Source: Deltaproteobacteria bacterium HGW-Deltaproteobacteria-8
Lineage (GTDB): Bacteria > Desulfobacterota > Desulfovibrionia > Desulfovibrionales > Desulfovibrionaceae
Reading direction: 5' to 3'
Assembly: GCA_002840405.1 (NCBI GenBank)
Contig: PHAR01000001.1
Coordinates: forward strand, 200,384-264,383
DNA: 64,000 bases
Under the pieces are notes generated by a model, which was given only the letters and a program-made list of their open reading frames with translations, was not told where the DNA came from and did not search any database. Of the stretch, positions 19,673-29,827 are shown one piece after another (within the stretch, counting starts at the first letter, position 1; every line of letters starts with the position of its first letter). Made by a program: the position numbers and the translations under genes.

Positions 19673-20920
19673 CTAGGCGCTCTTGACCTCTTGATGATAG
19701 ATGAGCAGGGGCTCCATGCCCTTCTCGATGACCGCCGTGTTGATCACGCATTCCTTGACGCCCGTGAGCGACGGCAGCTTGTACATGATGTCCAGCATGG
19801 TCGATTCCAGCACGTTGCGCAGGCCGCGCGCCCCGGTCTTGCGGGCGATGGCCGCCTCGGCGATGGCCTTGAGCGAGTTCTCAGTGAAGCGCAGGCTCAC
19901 CTTGTCCAGCTCGAAGAGCTTCTGGTACTGCTTGACCAGCGCGTTCTTGGGCTCGGTCAGGATGCGCACGAGGTCCTCGCGGGTCAGTTCGTCCAGGGCG
20001 GTGACGATGGGGATGCGGCCCACGAACTCCGGGATGAGGCCGAACTTGATGAGGTCGTTGGGCTGGCTCTGGGTCAAAAGCTCGCCCAGGCCCAGGCTCT
20101 TCTTGGACTCCACCTTGCCGCCAAAGCCCATGTTCGAGCCCTGCATGCGCTGCTGGATGATCTTGTCCAGTCCGATGAACGCCCCGCCCAGGATGAACAG
20201 GATGTTCGAGGTGTTCATGCGGATGAACTCCTGCTGCGGGTGCTTGCGGCCGCCCTTGGGGGGAATGTTGGCCTCGGTGCCCTCGATGATCTTGAGCAGG
20301 GCCTGCTGCACGCCCTCGCCGGACACGTCGCGGGTGATGGACGGGCTGTCGCCCTTGCGCGCAATCTTGTCGATCTCGTCAATGTAGATGATGCCCCGGC
20401 TGGCGGCCTCGATGTCGTAGTCCGCGTTCTGCAAGAGCGCCACGAGGATGTTCTCCACGTCCTCGCCCACGTAGCCCGCCTCGGTGAGCGTGGTGGCGTC
20501 GGCGATGGCGAAGGGAACTTTCAAAATGCGCGCCAGGGTCTGGGCCAAGAGCGTCTTGCCGGAGCCCGTGGGGCCGATCAGGAGCACGTTGCTCTTGTCG
20601 ATCTCGACGTCGTCCTTCACGGCCTGGGCATAAGCCACGCGCTTGTAGTGGTTGTGCACCGCAACCGAAAGGATCTTCTTGGCCTTTGTCTGGCCGATGA
20701 CGTACTGGTCGAGCAGGGCCTTGATTTCCTGCGGCGGCAGCAGGCGCACGTCGCCCACTCCTTCGCTCACATGCTCCTGGGCGATGATGTCGTTGCACAG
20801 TCCGACGCATTCGTCGCAAATGTAGACGTCCGGTCCGGCGATGAGCCGCTGCACGTCCACCTGGCTCTTGCCGCAGAACGAACAGGAAAGGTCCGTCGGG
20901 GAGCCGTTCTTTCTCTTCAT
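19673..20920 (-). CDS. clpX: ATP-dependent Clp protease ATP-binding subunit ClpX
   Basis: ClpX unfolds tagged substrates and threads them into ClpP. The 415-residue protein has an N-terminal zinc-binding domain with Cys13, Cys16, Cys35 and Cys38. It then has an AAA+ module with Walker A GPTGSGKT (116-123), the pore loop [10 protein letters not shown], and Walker [10 protein letters not shown]. The region [14 protein letters not shown] contains the IGF-equivalent neighbourhood. It starts at ATG 20920, 8 bases after clpP, so it is co-transcribed with it. Confidence 0.97.
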   Translation of the reverse strand: MKRKNGSPTDLSCSFCGKSQVDVQRLIAGPDVYICDECVGLCNDIIAQEHVSEGVGDVRLLPPQEIKALLDQYVIGQTKAKKILSVAVHNHYKRVAYAQAVKDDVEIDKSNVLLIGPTGSGKTLLAQTLARILKVPFAIADATTLTEAGYVGEDVENILVALLQNADYDIEAASRGIIYIDEIDKIARKGDSPSITRDVSGEGVQQALLKIIEGTEANIPPKGGRKHPQQEFIRMNTSNILFILGGAFIGLDKIIQQRMQGSNMGFGGKVESKKSLGLGELLTQSQPNDLIKFGLIPEFVGRIPIVTALDELTREDLVRILTEPKNALVKQYQKLFELDKVSLRFTENSLKAIAEAAIARKTGARGLRNVLESTMLDIMYKLPSLTGVKECVINTAVIEKGMEPLLIYHQEVKSA

Positions 20921-20928
20921 GGGTACAC

Positions 20929-21531
20929 CTATGCCTTCTTGAGCGTGGCTTCGCGCTTGGTCATGATCTTGTCGATGATGCCGTATTCCAGGGCTTCCTT
21001 GGCTGTCATGAAATAATCACGCTCGGTGTCTTTTTCAATGCGCTCCATGGTCTGGCCCGTGTGCCCGGCCAGGATGCCGTTCAGAGACTCGCGCATGCGC
21101 AGGATCTCGCGCGCCTGGATGCCGATGTCCGTGGCCTGGCCCTGGGCGCCGCCCAGGGGCTGGTGGATGAGGATGCGGCTGTTCGGCAGGGCGTAGCGCA
21201 TGTTCTTCTCGCCCGCGCAGAGCAAAAGCGCGCCCATGCTGGCAGCCTGGCCCATGCACAGGGTGGCCACGGGCGGGGCGATGTACTGCATGGTGTCGTA
21301 GATGGCCATGCCTGCGGTGACAGAACCGCCGGGGGAGTTGATGTACATATATATCTCCTTCTCCGGGTCCTCGGACTCCAGGAAAAGGAGCTGGGCGCAG
21401 ATAAGGCTTGCCACATGGTCGTCGATGGCGCTGCCAAGCAGGATGATGCGGTCTTTCAGCAGGCGCGAATAAATGTCGTAGGCGCGCTCGGTGCGGCCGG
21501 TGGTCTCGATGACAATGGGGACTACGGGCAT
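20929..21531 (-). CDS. clpP: ATP-dependent Clp protease proteolytic subunit ClpP
   Basis: ClpP forms the tetradecameric serine protease chamber fed by ClpX. The 200-residue protein has the catalytic Ser98 in GQAASMG and His123 in LIHQPLGG; the aspartate lies in the [10 protein letters not shown] segment. The [10 protein letters not shown] oxyanion stretch is intact. Length is normal. It is followed by clpX after 8 bases and has its own promoter upstream. Confidence 0.97.
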   Translation of the reverse strand: MPVVPIVIETTGRTERAYDIYSRLLKDRIILLGSAIDDHVASLICAQLLFLESEDPEKEIYMYINSPGGSVTAGMAIYDTMQYIAPPVATLCMGQAASMGALLLCAGEKNMRYALPNSRILIHQPLGGAQGQATDIGIQAREILRMRESLNGILAGHTGQTMERIEKDTERDYFMTAKEALEYGIIDKIMTKREATLKKA

Positions 21532-21601
21532 GTGGTCGGCTCCTTGTGGCCCCGCCAGCTCTCTGGCGGGATCAGATTCATGCGCTGGGTCTTGGGACCT
21601 T

Positions 21602-21630
21602 ATTCAAACAAGCAAATGTCATTCCGTCAA
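21602..21630 (-). promoter_or_regulatory. promoter for clpP-clpX
   Basis: On the minus strand, TTGACG (complement 21625-21630) and TTGAAT (complement 21602-21607) are spaced 17 bases apart, about 70 bases before the clpP ATG. It lies just downstream of the tig terminator, so clpP-clpX probably form a transcript separate from tig. Confidence 0.65.
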
Positions 21631-21670
21631 GCAGGCGGCGGCGTCATGGGGACTGAACTCCAGGCGCCCT

Positions 21671-21721
21671 TAAAAATCGACGCGCGGCGGCCCGAACAAG
21701 TGAAGCCCGGACCGCCGCGCG
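21671..21721 (-). terminator. intrinsic terminator after tig
   Basis: A perfect ten-base stem CGCGCGGCGG/CCGCCGCGCG (21681-21690 and 21712-21721), with a partly paired loop, is followed on the minus strand by TCGATTTTTA. It lies about 40 bases after the tig stop. Confidence 0.88.
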
Positions 21722-21763
21722 GATTTTCCTGACGACAGAGAGGGGAAGCCGGGCTCCCCTGCC

Positions 21764-23158
21764 CTATCCCTGCGGGTCTTCGGTCTTGGCGGCCTTGGCC
21801 TTGGGCTTCTTCGGCTTGGCCGAGGCATTATCCTTCTCGTCTGCCGAGGGAGTTTCCTTTACCTCGGCCGGGGCGTCAACCTCGGTCTTTTCCGCTCTGG
21901 CATAAATATACTCTATGGACTTATCGGCCAGCAAGCGGTCCTTCAAGGGGAAAATGAGGTTGTTCTCCTCATAGTACTGCTTCACAGAGAGCAGATCCTG
22001 GCGGTTCTGCATGGCCACCTGGGTCAAGGCGGCGTCGATCTCCTCGCTGGTGACGTCGAAGTTCTCCTTCTTGGCCACGGCCAGGAGCAGAATCTCGCCG
22101 CGGGCGGCCTCTTCGGCCTGGGCACGCACGCTCTCGCGCAGCTCGTCCGGGGTCTTCTTCAGGGACTCCAGGCTCTTGCCCTGGCGGTCGAGGCGCTGTT
22201 CCAGGTCGGCCAGCAGGCGGTCGATGCGGTTCTCCACCAGGCTGGGCGGCAGCTCGAAGGAAACCTGGGCCAAGAGCTGGTCCATGAGCTTCTTCTGGGC
22301 AACGGACTTGTTCAGCTGCTCACGGCTGTTCATGTACGACTTGACGATGGCCTCGCGCATCTTCTCAACGGAATCAAAGCCGCCCGCCTTCTTGGCCACC
22401 TCGTCGGTGAGCTCGGGAATGGTCTTTTCCTTGATGGCGTGCAGGGTGGCGCGCATGGTCAGGGTCTCGCCGGCCATCTCAGGGTTGATGAAGTCGGCAG
22501 GGAACACGACTTCGCACTCGCCCTTCTCTCCGGTCTTCAGCGTCTTCAGCATGGCCTCGAACTCGGGCAGGGCCTGCTGCTGCCCCAGCTGCAATTCGAA
22601 GTTCTCGGCCTGGATGCCCTGGAAGATCTTCTCGTCCTTGTAGGCGCCGAAGGAGATGATGACGATGTCGCCGTCAGCGGCCGGGCGCACCTCGGTGATG
22701 GTCTTCACAACGGCGGCGTTCTCCAGCACGCGCTGCTCGACCTCGCGCACCTCCTCGTCCTTGACCTCGGCCTTCTCCACGTCGACCTTGAGGCCCTCGT
22801 AGTTCGGCAGGTCGAAGTCCGGGGCCACCTCGAAGCTGATGGTGTAGACGAACTCAGCATCGCGCACGAGCTCCTTGCTGTCCACGTCCAGGCGCGAAAG
22901 CGGCATGAGCTTCAGGGTGCCGAGGATCTCGTTGATCTGATAGTTGATGAGGTCCGTGGTGGCCTCGGTGTAGATCTGCGCACGATACTTGGACTCGACC
23001 ACGGAGGACGGGGCCTTGCCGCGACGGAAGCCCTTGATCTCGTAGCGGTGGCGATAAAGGGCCACACCGGCGGCCAGGGCCGCGTTCACTTCCTCGACAG
23101 GAACGGTGACGTTGATCTTGCGCGTGACCGGGGAGAGTTCTTCAACTTTGTAGTCCAT
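21764..23158 (-). CDS. tig: Trigger factor chaperone
   Basis: Trigger factor binds the ribosome exit tunnel and protects nascent chains; it also has prolyl isomerase activity. The 464-residue protein has the N-terminal ribosome-binding signature GFRRGKAP (near 44-51), an FKBP-type domain about 150-245 and a long helical C-terminal chaperone domain. A Lys/Ala-rich tail (KPKKPKAKAAKTED) ends it. It starts at ATG 23158 with AGGAGG upstream, 59 bases after the tRNA-Leu 3' end, so the two may share the tRNA promoter. Confidence 0.95.
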   Translation of the reverse strand: MDYKVEELSPVTRKINVTVPVEEVNAALAAGVALYRHRYEIKGFRRGKAPSSVVESKYRAQIYTEATTDLINYQINEILGTLKLMPLSRLDVDSKELVRDAEFVYTISFEVAPDFDLPNYEGLKVDVEKAEVKDEEVREVEQRVLENAAVVKTITEVRPAADGDIVIISFGAYKDEKIFQGIQAENFELQLGQQQALPEFEAMLKTLKTGEKGECEVVFPADFINPEMAGETLTMRATLHAIKEKTIPELTDEVAKKAGGFDSVEKMREAIVKSYMNSREQLNKSVAQKKLMDQLLAQVSFELPPSLVENRIDRLLADLEQRLDRQGKSLESLKKTPDELRESVRAQAEEAARGEILLLAVAKKENFDVTSEEIDAALTQVAMQNRQDLLSVKQYYEENNLIFPLKDRLLADKSIEYIYARAEKTEVDAPAEVKETPSADEKDNASAKPKKPKAKAAKTEDPQG

Positions 23159-23217
23159 TGACTTGCAGTCCTCCTGAAGATTTCAGCCCGCCTGGGCTGC
23201 GGGTCGCGTTATTTGGG

Positions 23218-23302
23218 TGGTGCGAGAGGGGAGACTCGAACTCCCACGGACTCAGCCGCTGGATCCTAAGTCCAGTGCGTCTACCAATTCCGCCACTCTC
23301 GC
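23218..23302 (-). tRNA. tRNA-Leu (anticodon UAG)
   Basis: An 85-base class II tRNA on the minus strand. The acceptor arms GCGAGAG and CTCTCGC pair exactly (23296-23302 with 23222-23228), followed by discriminator A and an encoded CCA (23218-23220). The D-arm contains GGTAGACGC, as in leucine tRNAs. The anticodon stem CTGGA/TCCAG encloses CTTAGGA, giving anticodon UAG for CUN codons. The long variable arm and TTCGAGT of the T-loop are present. It precedes tig on the same strand. Confidence 0.97.
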
Positions 23303-23315
23303 CAAAAAGTCCTGT

Positions 23316-23344
23316 TAGATAAGCGGGGGACTGGCCCCTGTCAA
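23316..23344 (-). promoter_or_regulatory. strong sigma-70 promoter for tRNA-Leu (and possibly tig)
   Basis: On the minus strand, a perfect TTGACA (complement 23339-23344) and TATCTA (complement 23316-23321) are separated by exactly 17 bases. The expected start point is a few bases before the tRNA 5' end. A GC-rich stretch between -10 and start could mark stringent control, but that is inference. Confidence 0.85.
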
Positions 23345-23383
23345 CCACGACCCTTGGCCGGAGGCGCGCAGAAACTGTCTGGT

Positions 23384-24742
23384 CTACAAAATATCCAGTA
23401 TGCGCCGGACTTTGCCCAGCATCTCGCGGGTGTCCTCGGCCAGCAGCCGGATCATGGGCTCCTTGCCCATGCCGCCCACGTCGATGACGGCGTCGACCGC
23501 ACCCGGGGTCTTGTGGCGCTCCAGCGCGGTGATGGTTCCCCAGTCCATGGTGCCGCCCTCGACCTCGCGGTCCAGCTCTGGCTCGTCGGCGCGGTCGAAG
23601 TGGGCGGACACGAGCCCGGCGCGCTTGACCGCGCCCACGGTGGACTCGTTGCATCTGATGTTCAGCGCGCAGCTGAAGCGCGAATTGATCTTGCGCGCGG
23701 CCAGCACCACACGGGCCATGTGCGAGGACGCGCCGAATTCCGGCCCCCCGGCCAGGATGACCTCGCCCCGGCGGGTGCAGGTGATGCGTCCGCTGAAGGC
23801 GGCCACGTCGTCGTGGGAGGCGGCGAAGGGCAAGGCCAGGGCAAAGTTGGAGCGCACCTCGGGGATGAGCTTGGCGAAACGCGGCATGACGGACAGGGCC
23901 AGGCCGGCGTCGGCCAGGTCGCGCAAAAGGCCCAGGCGTGCCTGCTCCTTGATGAGAGGCACCGCGTGATTGGGCGACCCGCCCCCTTTGCCCACGGAAT
24001 AGCTGGCGCGCAGGGCCGCGTGCAGAAAGTGCTGGGAGCGGCGCACGGCCACCAGCATGTCCAGGCCAAGGCCCAGGTGCGCGGTGATGGCGGCGGAAAG
24101 CGTGCAGCCCGTGCCGTGCAGATTCTTGGTATCCACGCGGGTCTGCATGAGCGGAATGGCCTTCTGTCCGGGCGTGACGTACCAGTCCGTGCTGGCCGGG
24201 GAGTCCATGTGCCCGCCCTTGATGAGCACAGCCTTGGGTCCCAGCGCCAGCAGGCGCTCGGCGGCCTCGCAGATGTCCTGGGCGCTCTTGATGCGCATGC
24301 CCGCGAACAGCTCGGCCTCGGGCAAGTTCGGGGTCAAGAGGTCGGCCTGGGGAAAAATGTTGCGCACCATGGCCTTCACAGCCGACTCCTCCAGCAGGCG
24401 CGTACCGGACTGGGACACGCACACGGGATCGACCACAAGCGGGAAGCTGCGCTGGGCCAGGACCTGTCCCAAGGCCGTGATGACCTCGGCAGAGAAGAGC
24501 ATGCCGGTCTTGGCCGCGCGGACGTTCATGTCCGAGGTCACGGCCTGGTACTGCTGGACCACGAAGTCCGCAGGCACAGGGTGGATACCGGTGACGGCCG
24601 TGGTGTTCTGGGCCGTGAGCGCCGTGATGACAGACGCGCCGTAGCCGCCGAGCATGGCGATAGTCTTGAGATCGGCCTGGATGCCGGCACCGCCGCCGGA
24701 GTCGGACCCGGCGATGGTCAGGATCGTTGGGCAGTCATGCAT
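23384..24742 (-). CDS. thiD: Bifunctional HMP/HMP-P kinase and ThiN-type thiamin-phosphate synthase
   Basis: A 452-residue fusion for thiamin synthesis. Residues about 1-265 are ThiD, which phosphorylates hydroxymethylpyrimidine; they include [18 protein letters not shown] and the catalytic [11 protein letters not shown]. Residues about 275-452 are a ThiN domain ([31 protein letters not shown]), the non-homologous replacement for ThiE. So one protein could make and couple the pyrimidine half. No TPP riboswitch was found in the 113 bases upstream. ThiD-ThiN fusions are known, and the call is firm. Confidence 0.92.
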   Translation of the reverse strand: MHDCPTILTIAGSDSGGGAGIQADLKTIAMLGGYGASVITALTAQNTTAVTGIHPVPADFVVQQYQAVTSDMNVRAAKTGMLFSAEVITALGQVLAQRSFPLVVDPVCVSQSGTRLLEESAVKAMVRNIFPQADLLTPNLPEAELFAGMRIKSAQDICEAAERLLALGPKAVLIKGGHMDSPASTDWYVTPGQKAIPLMQTRVDTKNLHGTGCTLSAAITAHLGLGLDMLVAVRRSQHFLHAALRASYSVGKGGGSPNHAVPLIKEQARLGLLRDLADAGLALSVMPRFAKLIPEVRSNFALALPFAASHDDVAAFSGRITCTRRGEVILAGGPEFGASSHMARVVLAARKINSRFSCALNIRCNESTVGAVKRAGLVSAHFDRADEPELDREVEGGTMDWGTITALERHKTPGAVDAVIDVGGMGKEPMIRLLAEDTREMLGKVRRILDIL

Positions 24743-24855
24743 GATGGGATGTCCTCAAGAAATCGGCTGGTTGCGTCGATGCCATGCAGCACCTCGGAGC
24801 GGGGGTGCCTGGCAGGACTGTCTGGAGGGGGATGCGGTCGCGCGGCTCAGATTGG

Positions 24856-25290
24856 CTAGCCGCCCGTGCACGTAAGTTTCACGTAGTCATCGAGGGAAAC
24901 GCCGCTCCAGGCCTTGCTGGTCCAGTAGGCCGTGGCCCAGATCATCAGCGCGGTGGCCTGCAGGTCGCTCAGGCGGCGCAGCTTGATCTCCAGGTTGCTG
25001 CGGCTGGCGCCATGCATGATGTGCGCCTCGCGCTCCTCGCAGGCGCTCTCGACGCGAAGCATCAAATACGCCTGCTTGGACTGGTTGGGCAGCAGGCGCA
25101 CCTCGCGGTGGGCCTCGAGAACCGTCTTGAGCTCGGCCGTGGTGAACTCCACGGACACGCCCCGGATCATCTTGAAGAACACATCCACGGCCCAGGGCAG
25201 GATGAATTCCGCACCGGCGCTTTTGGTCTTGAAGAAGTCCTTGAGCCACTTCTCGTGGTCATTGCTGATCCTGGCGGCGACTTGCGGCAT
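24856..25290 (-). CDS. Uncharacterised 144-aa protein
   Basis: I do not recognise this protein. It is mixed helical, without a signal peptide or transmembrane segment. Features are a DNA- or membrane-surface-like basic patch ([15 protein letters not shown]) and conserved-looking aromatic residues ([12 protein letters not shown]). It starts at ATG 25290 with GGAGGAG upstream. It lies between the ThiD-ThiN gene and the 240-aa unknown on the same strand, with moderate gaps. The strong ribosome site supports translation. Confidence 0.6.
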   Translation of the reverse strand: MPQVAARISNDHEKWLKDFFKTKSAGAEFILPWAVDVFFKMIRGVSVEFTTAELKTVLEAHREVRLLPNQSKQAYLMLRVESACEEREAHIMHGASRSNLEIKLRRLSDLQATALMIWATAYWTSKAWSGVSLDDYVKLTCTGG

Positions 25291-25379
25291 GGCTGCTCCT
25301 CCGAAAGAGACACGGGAGATAGTTACCCGTACGCTAAAGAGCTGGTGTCAATCAAGAGTAAATCTAGAGCAAATCCTCA

Positions 25380-26102
25380 CTATTCCTGCAAACTTTCGCG
25401 TAGCTGCTTAAACATCTGCAGGAGGTAGTCGTCCGAAACGGCAACGCCGTTCTCAGCCATGCCCACCAACTCCGTGACGTGGTTGCCGCTTGGCGTCAGC
25501 ACGGCCCTGGTCTCCAGGACGTAGCAGCACCTGCGCGTTGCCCCCTGGCCGCTGACGCTCATGGTCAGGAACCAGTCCGGGCCGCGCTCCTCCCAGAGGG
25601 TGCAGACGATGCGTCCCTGGTCGCCGCCCTGCTCCACCAGGCGCACGAAGTCGCCCATGCAAAGAGGCTGGCCTGCCACCACGGACACGCCCAAAAAATC
25701 GCCCTGGGCCGAGCGCACCACCAGCGGACGGGAGAGGAACGCATCAGACGGGAAGTGGCGCAGCGCGCCCTCGGCCAGCAGGGACTGAGCGCGCAGGGCT
25801 TGAAGTTCCCCCTCAAGGGCGCGGATGCGCTGGTCCTGCGACTGCATGAAGGACACATGCTCGTCCCCGGCGCGCCGAAGATCCTCACGCATGGCGGCCA
25901 GCTCGCGGCGCAGCAGGGCCTGGGTCTCAAGGCTCTCGGAGACCTTGAGCAGGGCCGCGTTCATGCAGCGCATCACCCCATCGGCCAGGGCTGCGGACTC
26001 GCCGGGGGCCAGAACGCCGCCATGCTCCATGCGGCCAAGCAGGGCGAAGCTCGCGGACAGATCGCGCTCCAACTGGTCCACGGACCAATCCATCTTCCCC
26101 AT
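25380..26102 (-). CDS. Uncharacterised 240-aa protein with coiled coil
   Basis: No family recognised. Residues about 1-115 are helical and predicted coiled coil (RRELAAMREDLRRAGDEHVS and on). Residues about 125-215 are beta-rich (RPLVVRSAQGDFLGVSVVAG...). A short helical tail ends the protein. It is soluble. Start is ATG 26102 with GGAGGG seven bases upstream. It is divergent from the MCP gene, so a sensory or c-di-GMP-related role is conceivable, but no motif proves it. Confidence 0.6.
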   Translation of the reverse strand: MGKMDWSVDQLERDLSASFALLGRMEHGGVLAPGESAALADGVMRCMNAALLKVSESLETQALLRRELAAMREDLRRAGDEHVSFMQSQDQRIRALEGELQALRAQSLLAEGALRHFPSDAFLSRPLVVRSAQGDFLGVSVVAGQPLCMGDFVRLVEQGGDQGRIVCTLWEERGPDWFLTMSVSGQGATRRCCYVLETRAVLTPSGNHVTELVGMAENGVAVSDDYLLQMFKQLRESLQE

Positions 26103-26401
26103 GACAAGCCCTCCGCAGTCGCTCCGAACTCAAGATCCGAGCTCAACCGATGAAGCGAATCTGACAGCAGCATTCAAAAATTTATTCCTCTTACTCCGCC
26201 CCTGGATTATTGTCTAGAGAATTTATAGTACCGAGATTATAACCGTGTCATTGCCCCCCCCTGAACGTAACCATGCACGCGATAAGCAGCGCCTTGTTCC
26301 CCACGAGTTCCTGCAAAAGATCTTGCCTTTGAAGCCAAATCGAGGTTAATACTAAAAAAATACGCCACTTGACACTAAAATCGCATTTCCTGGAGGATTA
26401 C
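26103..26401. other. divergent intergenic region upstream of the MCP gene
   Basis: This 299-base gap is clearly more AT-rich than its surroundings. It contains the ribosome site GGAGG for the MCP. It should hold promoters for both flanking genes. I found no unambiguous -35/-10 pair and no sigma-28 element that I could defend. Confidence 0.5.
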
Positions 26402-28447
26402 ATGAGACGCTTCGGTATTAAGGCAAAATTCCTGATCCCTGCCGTTGCTCTCGTGAGCATCGGCTTTGCGGTGGTCATCTGGCTGAACGCCAACCGGACT
26501 CGCATTGACATGGAAGCCATGCTCAAAGAGAGCATGACCCTTCTGTCCGAATCCATCGCCAAGGATACCGGAGGGGATATCGTAATCACCTACCAGATGC
26601 TTAACGCCTGGAGTGATGACGAGTATGTGCGGGAGGCCATTGTCGGCACTGGCGCCAGCCGCGCTTCGACCCACTTTGCAAACATACTGAGCAAGATGGA
26701 GGGAACCCTCATCCAGTATGTGAACATCTTCGATGTGAAGGGTGATCTGCTGAGCACCTCGGCCAAGGGCGGCGTGACCAAGAAGGTCAATGTCATGGAC
26801 CGCGACTACTTCAAGGCCATCATCGAGGACGGCAAGACACGGGCCATCGGCAAGGCCATTCAAAGCCGAACCACCGGGAAAAAAGTGATCATCCTTTCCC
26901 AAAAGATTACTGCAACGGATGGCACGCTCCTGGGCGTGATCACCGCAGCCATAAGCCTCGACGAACTCACCGCCCAGATCAATGCCATGAAGATCGGCAG
27001 CACCGGCTATGTCGCCATCATGGAGCCCAGCGGCATGACCGTGGCGCATCCGAACAAGGAGCTTCTGCTCAAGGACGACCTGGCCAAGACCGAACTGGGC
27101 AAGCGCGCCCTGGCCGTGGAAAACGTGAGCTACCTGAACTTTGAGGACCATGGCCAGAAGAGCGTGGCCGTGCGCAAGGAAGTGAACACCGGCTGGACCA
27201 TCCTCGTTTTCGCCCCCATTGAAGACATACAGAAAGCGGCCAGGGAGTCCTCGCAGAAGAGCATGCTCCTTGGCGGAGGCGTTGCGCTTGTCCTCGCCTT
27301 CTTCATCAGCTGGCTGGTGAACCGCACAGTGGCCATTCCGGTCTCGCGCTGCATGGGGTTCGCAAGCGCGGTTTCCGAGGGCGACCTGGACCGCAAGCTG
27401 GACTACACCAGCACAGACGAGCTCGGCGTGCTGGCCGATGGGCTCCGCCACATGGTCCAGACCCTCAAGGAAAACATGCAGAAGGTCCAGATCAAAGAGA
27501 CCGAGGCGCTCCAAATGGCCCAGAAGGCCGAGAACGCCTTGAATGAGACCCGCATCGCCCAGGAGAAGGCCAACCTTGCACGCGGGCAGGGCCTCCAGGA
27601 GGCCGCAGGCAAGATGAGCGGCATGGTGCAGGGCGTTGAGGGGGTCTCTGGCGCTCTGGTGCAGCAGGTTGCTGGCATCGAAAACGGCGCGGACACCCAA
27701 AAGGCGCGCACCACGGAAACGGCCACGGCCATGGACGAAATGAACGCCACCATCCTTGAGATCTCGCGCAACGCGTCCACGGCCTCCCTGGACGCCGAGC
27801 ACATGCGTGACACGGCCCAACATGGCAAGGACGTCGTGCAGCGCGTAGTCGAGGCCATCGGCGCGGTCAATGGGCTCTCCTCCAGCACTCGCCAGCAGAT
27901 GCACGAACTGGGAGAGAGCGTGAAGGGCATCGGCAATATCCTGGAAGTCATCAACGACATCGCCGACCAGACGAACCTGCTGGCGCTGAACGCCGCCATC
28001 GAAGCCGCGCGGGCCGGCGATGCGGGCCGGGGTTTCGCCGTGGTGGCCGACGAGGTGCGCAAGCTGGCCGAGAAAACCATGGTCGCCACCAAGGAGGTCG
28101 GCCAGGCCATCAGCTCTGTGCAGAGCGGCTCCAGGCAGAGCATTGAGAACGTGGAGCACTCGAACTCGGCCATTGAGGAGGCGAACAAGCTGGCCGAGGA
28201 CTCCATCGAATCCCTGGAGCAGGTGCTGAAGCTCGCCGCTTCCACGTCTGATCAGATCAGGGCCATCGCCACGGCGGCGGAGGAACAGTCCGGTGCGAGC
28301 GGCGAGATCGACCATGCAGTCAAGGACATCATGAGCATCGCGGGCAGCACCCTCAGCGCCGTGGAGGATTGCCGCAAAACCATCGATAATCTCGCCGGGC
28401 TGTCCGAAGAGCTTCGTCGCATCATGCGCGAGATGGAGAACACCTAG
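26402..28447 (+). CDS. Methyl-accepting chemotaxis protein with dCache sensor
   Basis: A 681-residue inner-membrane chemoreceptor. Transmembrane helix 1 is at about 7-27. A periplasmic double-Cache ligand domain spans about 40-275 ([36 protein letters not shown]). Helix 2 follows (about 285-308), then HAMP, then the signalling domain with the hairpin tip [18 protein letters not shown] and [15 protein letters not shown] 26402 has GGAGG upstream, so the earlier in-frame start at 26369 is not used. The Cache fold suggests a small organic ligand. Its stop overlaps that of the convergent HD-GYP gene. Confidence 0.94.
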   Translation: MRRFGIKAKFLIPAVALVSIGFAVVIWLNANRTRIDMEAMLKESMTLLSESIAKDTGGDIVITYQMLNAWSDDEYVREAIVGTGASRASTHFANILSKMEGTLIQYVNIFDVKGDLLSTSAKGGVTKKVNVMDRDYFKAIIEDGKTRAIGKAIQSRTTGKKVIILSQKITATDGTLLGVITAAISLDELTAQINAMKIGSTGYVAIMEPSGMTVAHPNKELLLKDDLAKTELGKRALAVENVSYLNFEDHGQKSVAVRKEVNTGWTILVFAPIEDIQKAARESSQKSMLLGGGVALVLAFFISWLVNRTVAIPVSRCMGFASAVSEGDLDRKLDYTSTDELGVLADGLRHMVQTLKENMQKVQIKETEALQMAQKAENALNETRIAQEKANLARGQGLQEAAGKMSGMVQGVEGVSGALVQQVAGIENGADTQKARTTETATAMDEMNATILEISRNASTASLDAEHMRDTAQHGKDVVQRVVEAIGAVNGLSSSTRQQMHELGESVKGIGNILEVINDIADQTNLLALNAAIEAARAGDAGRGFAVVADEVRKLAEKTMVATKEVGQAISSVQSGSRQSIENVEHSNSAIEEANKLAEDSIESLEQVLKLAASTSDQIRAIATAAEEQSGASGEIDHAVKDIMSIAGSTLSAVEDCRKTIDNLAGLSEELRRIMREMENT

Positions 28448-29541
28448 GAGGGGTCGTCGCTGTACTCCTGCTGGATGGCCTCGATAAGGGAGAACTTTGC
28501 GAGGAAGATGTCAAACAGCCTCGGGTCGAAATGCTTCCCGCGCCCTTGGGTCATGATCTCTATGGACTGCTCGTTGCTCAGCGCCTCCTTGTAGGGGCGC
28601 CTGGTGGTCAGGGCGTCGAAGACATCGGCCACCGCGCAGATGCGCCCGAACAGGGGGATGTCCTCCTCGGCCAGCCCCTTGGGGTAACCTGATCCGTCCC
28701 ACTTCTCGTGGTGCGTGGCGGCGATGACCGCGCCGGCCTCCAGGTACTTGGAGGTGCTGTCGCCCAGGATGGCCGCGCCCATGAGGGTGTGCCGCCGCAT
28801 GATCTCCCATTCCTGCTCGTCCAGCTTGCCTGGCTTGAGCAGAATGGCGTCGGGGATGCCCATCTTGCCGATGTCGTGCATGGGACTGCTGTTCAGGATC
28901 AGGTCCACCGCCTCGTCGTCAAGGCCGGCGTGCTCGGCGATGACCGCGCAGTAGCGGCTCATGCGCATGATGTGGCTGGCCGTGTCCTCGTCCTTGTATT
29001 CCGCTGCGGCGGAAAGCTTGCGAATAGTCTCCATGTGCGCGCGCACGGTGGCCAGGCGCGCATGCTCCAGCTCCACCAAAGCGCCGCGCAAGGCCTTGGT
29101 CTTTTCCGCCACCATCTGCTCCAGGTGCTGCTGGTAGTCCTTGACCTCGTCATGGTAGCCCTTCATGCGCAAAAGCGATGTCATGCGCACGCTGAGCTCC
29201 GTGGAGTCGATGGGCTTGGCCACAAAATCGTTGGCCCCGGCCTCCACAGCGCGCAGGCGGTCCTCCTTGGCCGAGAGCGCCGTAACCATGACAATGGGCA
29301 GATCCGCAAACTTTGGCATCTTGCGGATGGCCTTGACCACCAGAAAGCCATCCATACCAGGCATCATGATGTCCAGGAGCACCAGATCAATGGTCTCGTC
29401 CAGCAGGGCCAGGGCCGCAGGTCCGGAATCCGCCGAGACACATGCCAGCCCGTAGGACTTGAGAAGACCCTCTAGAACCTTGCGATTGATGAGCTCGTCA
29501 TCGACAATGAGGATCTTCTCAGTTTTGCCAGTTTCGTCCAT
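28444..29541 (-). CDS. Response regulator with HD-GYP cyclic-di-GMP phosphodiesterase domain
   Basis: A 365-residue two-domain protein. The receiver domain (about 8-125) has the acidic pair in IVDDE, the phosphorylatable Asp in [10 protein letters not shown] (Asp58) and the conserved Lys in VAKP. A coiled linker (about 130-165) joins the HD-GYP domain (about 170-355) with HDIGK and [11 protein letters not shown] intact, so c-di-GMP hydrolysis is expected. Start is ATG 29541, divergent from the MBL-hemerythrin gene. No partner kinase is adjacent. The last 4 bases overlap the MCP stop within the palindrome CTAG. Confidence 0.93.
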   Translation of the reverse strand: MDETGKTEKILIVDDELINRKVLEGLLKSYGLACVSADSGPAALALLDETIDLVLLDIMMPGMDGFLVVKAIRKMPKFADLPIVMVTALSAKEDRLRAVEAGANDFVAKPIDSTELSVRMTSLLRMKGYHDEVKDYQQHLEQMVAEKTKALRGALVELEHARLATVRAHMETIRKLSAAAEYKDEDTASHIMRMSRYCAVIAEHAGLDDEAVDLILNSSPMHDIGKMGIPDAILLKPGKLDEQEWEIMRRHTLMGAAILGDSTSKYLEAGAVIAATHHEKWDGSGYPKGLAEEDIPLFGRICAVADVFDALTTRRPYKEALSNEQSIEIMTQGRGKHFDPRLFDIFLAKFSLIEAIQQEYSDDPS

Positions 29542-29827
29542 GTGTCGTCCGTCAGGGAGGGGGGGATAGATACGTTCGCCTGCAGAGAGCTTATGTTAAT
29601 AAATACCCCGAAGGTGATACTAATTTCAAGTGCTGTTTCCATCGAGATTCTCGATCATTCAATCCTCTGGACAAATACATACAACAACGGTAAGGCCCTG
29701 TGGACATTGCTCCTCGTTCAGCATACGAAATATTTGCCCTTTGAAAAGCCGTGACGGTACACGAAATCATGGCGCAGGCCCTTCCTACGCCTCACGTGGC
29801 CTGCCCGCCGAGGAATCCGGGGAACGC
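29542..29827. other. divergent intergenic region between HD-GYP and MBL-hemerythrin genes
   Basis: This 286-base region is AT-rich near 29595-29700 and GC-rich towards the start at 29828. It should hold two divergent promoters. No strong sigma-70 pair was found. The frame open from 29630 to 29827 lacks a ribosome site and looks non-coding. Confidence 0.45.

Noticed and set aside
23218-23302. Reading the leucine tRNA anticodon as UAA
   Set aside because: The seven-base loop CTTAGGA places UAG at positions 34-36.
24743-24855. Possible TPP riboswitch upstream of the ThiD-ThiN gene
   Set aside because: The conserved core (CTGAGA and the GAACCTGAT-like stretch) is absent in the minus-strand leader.
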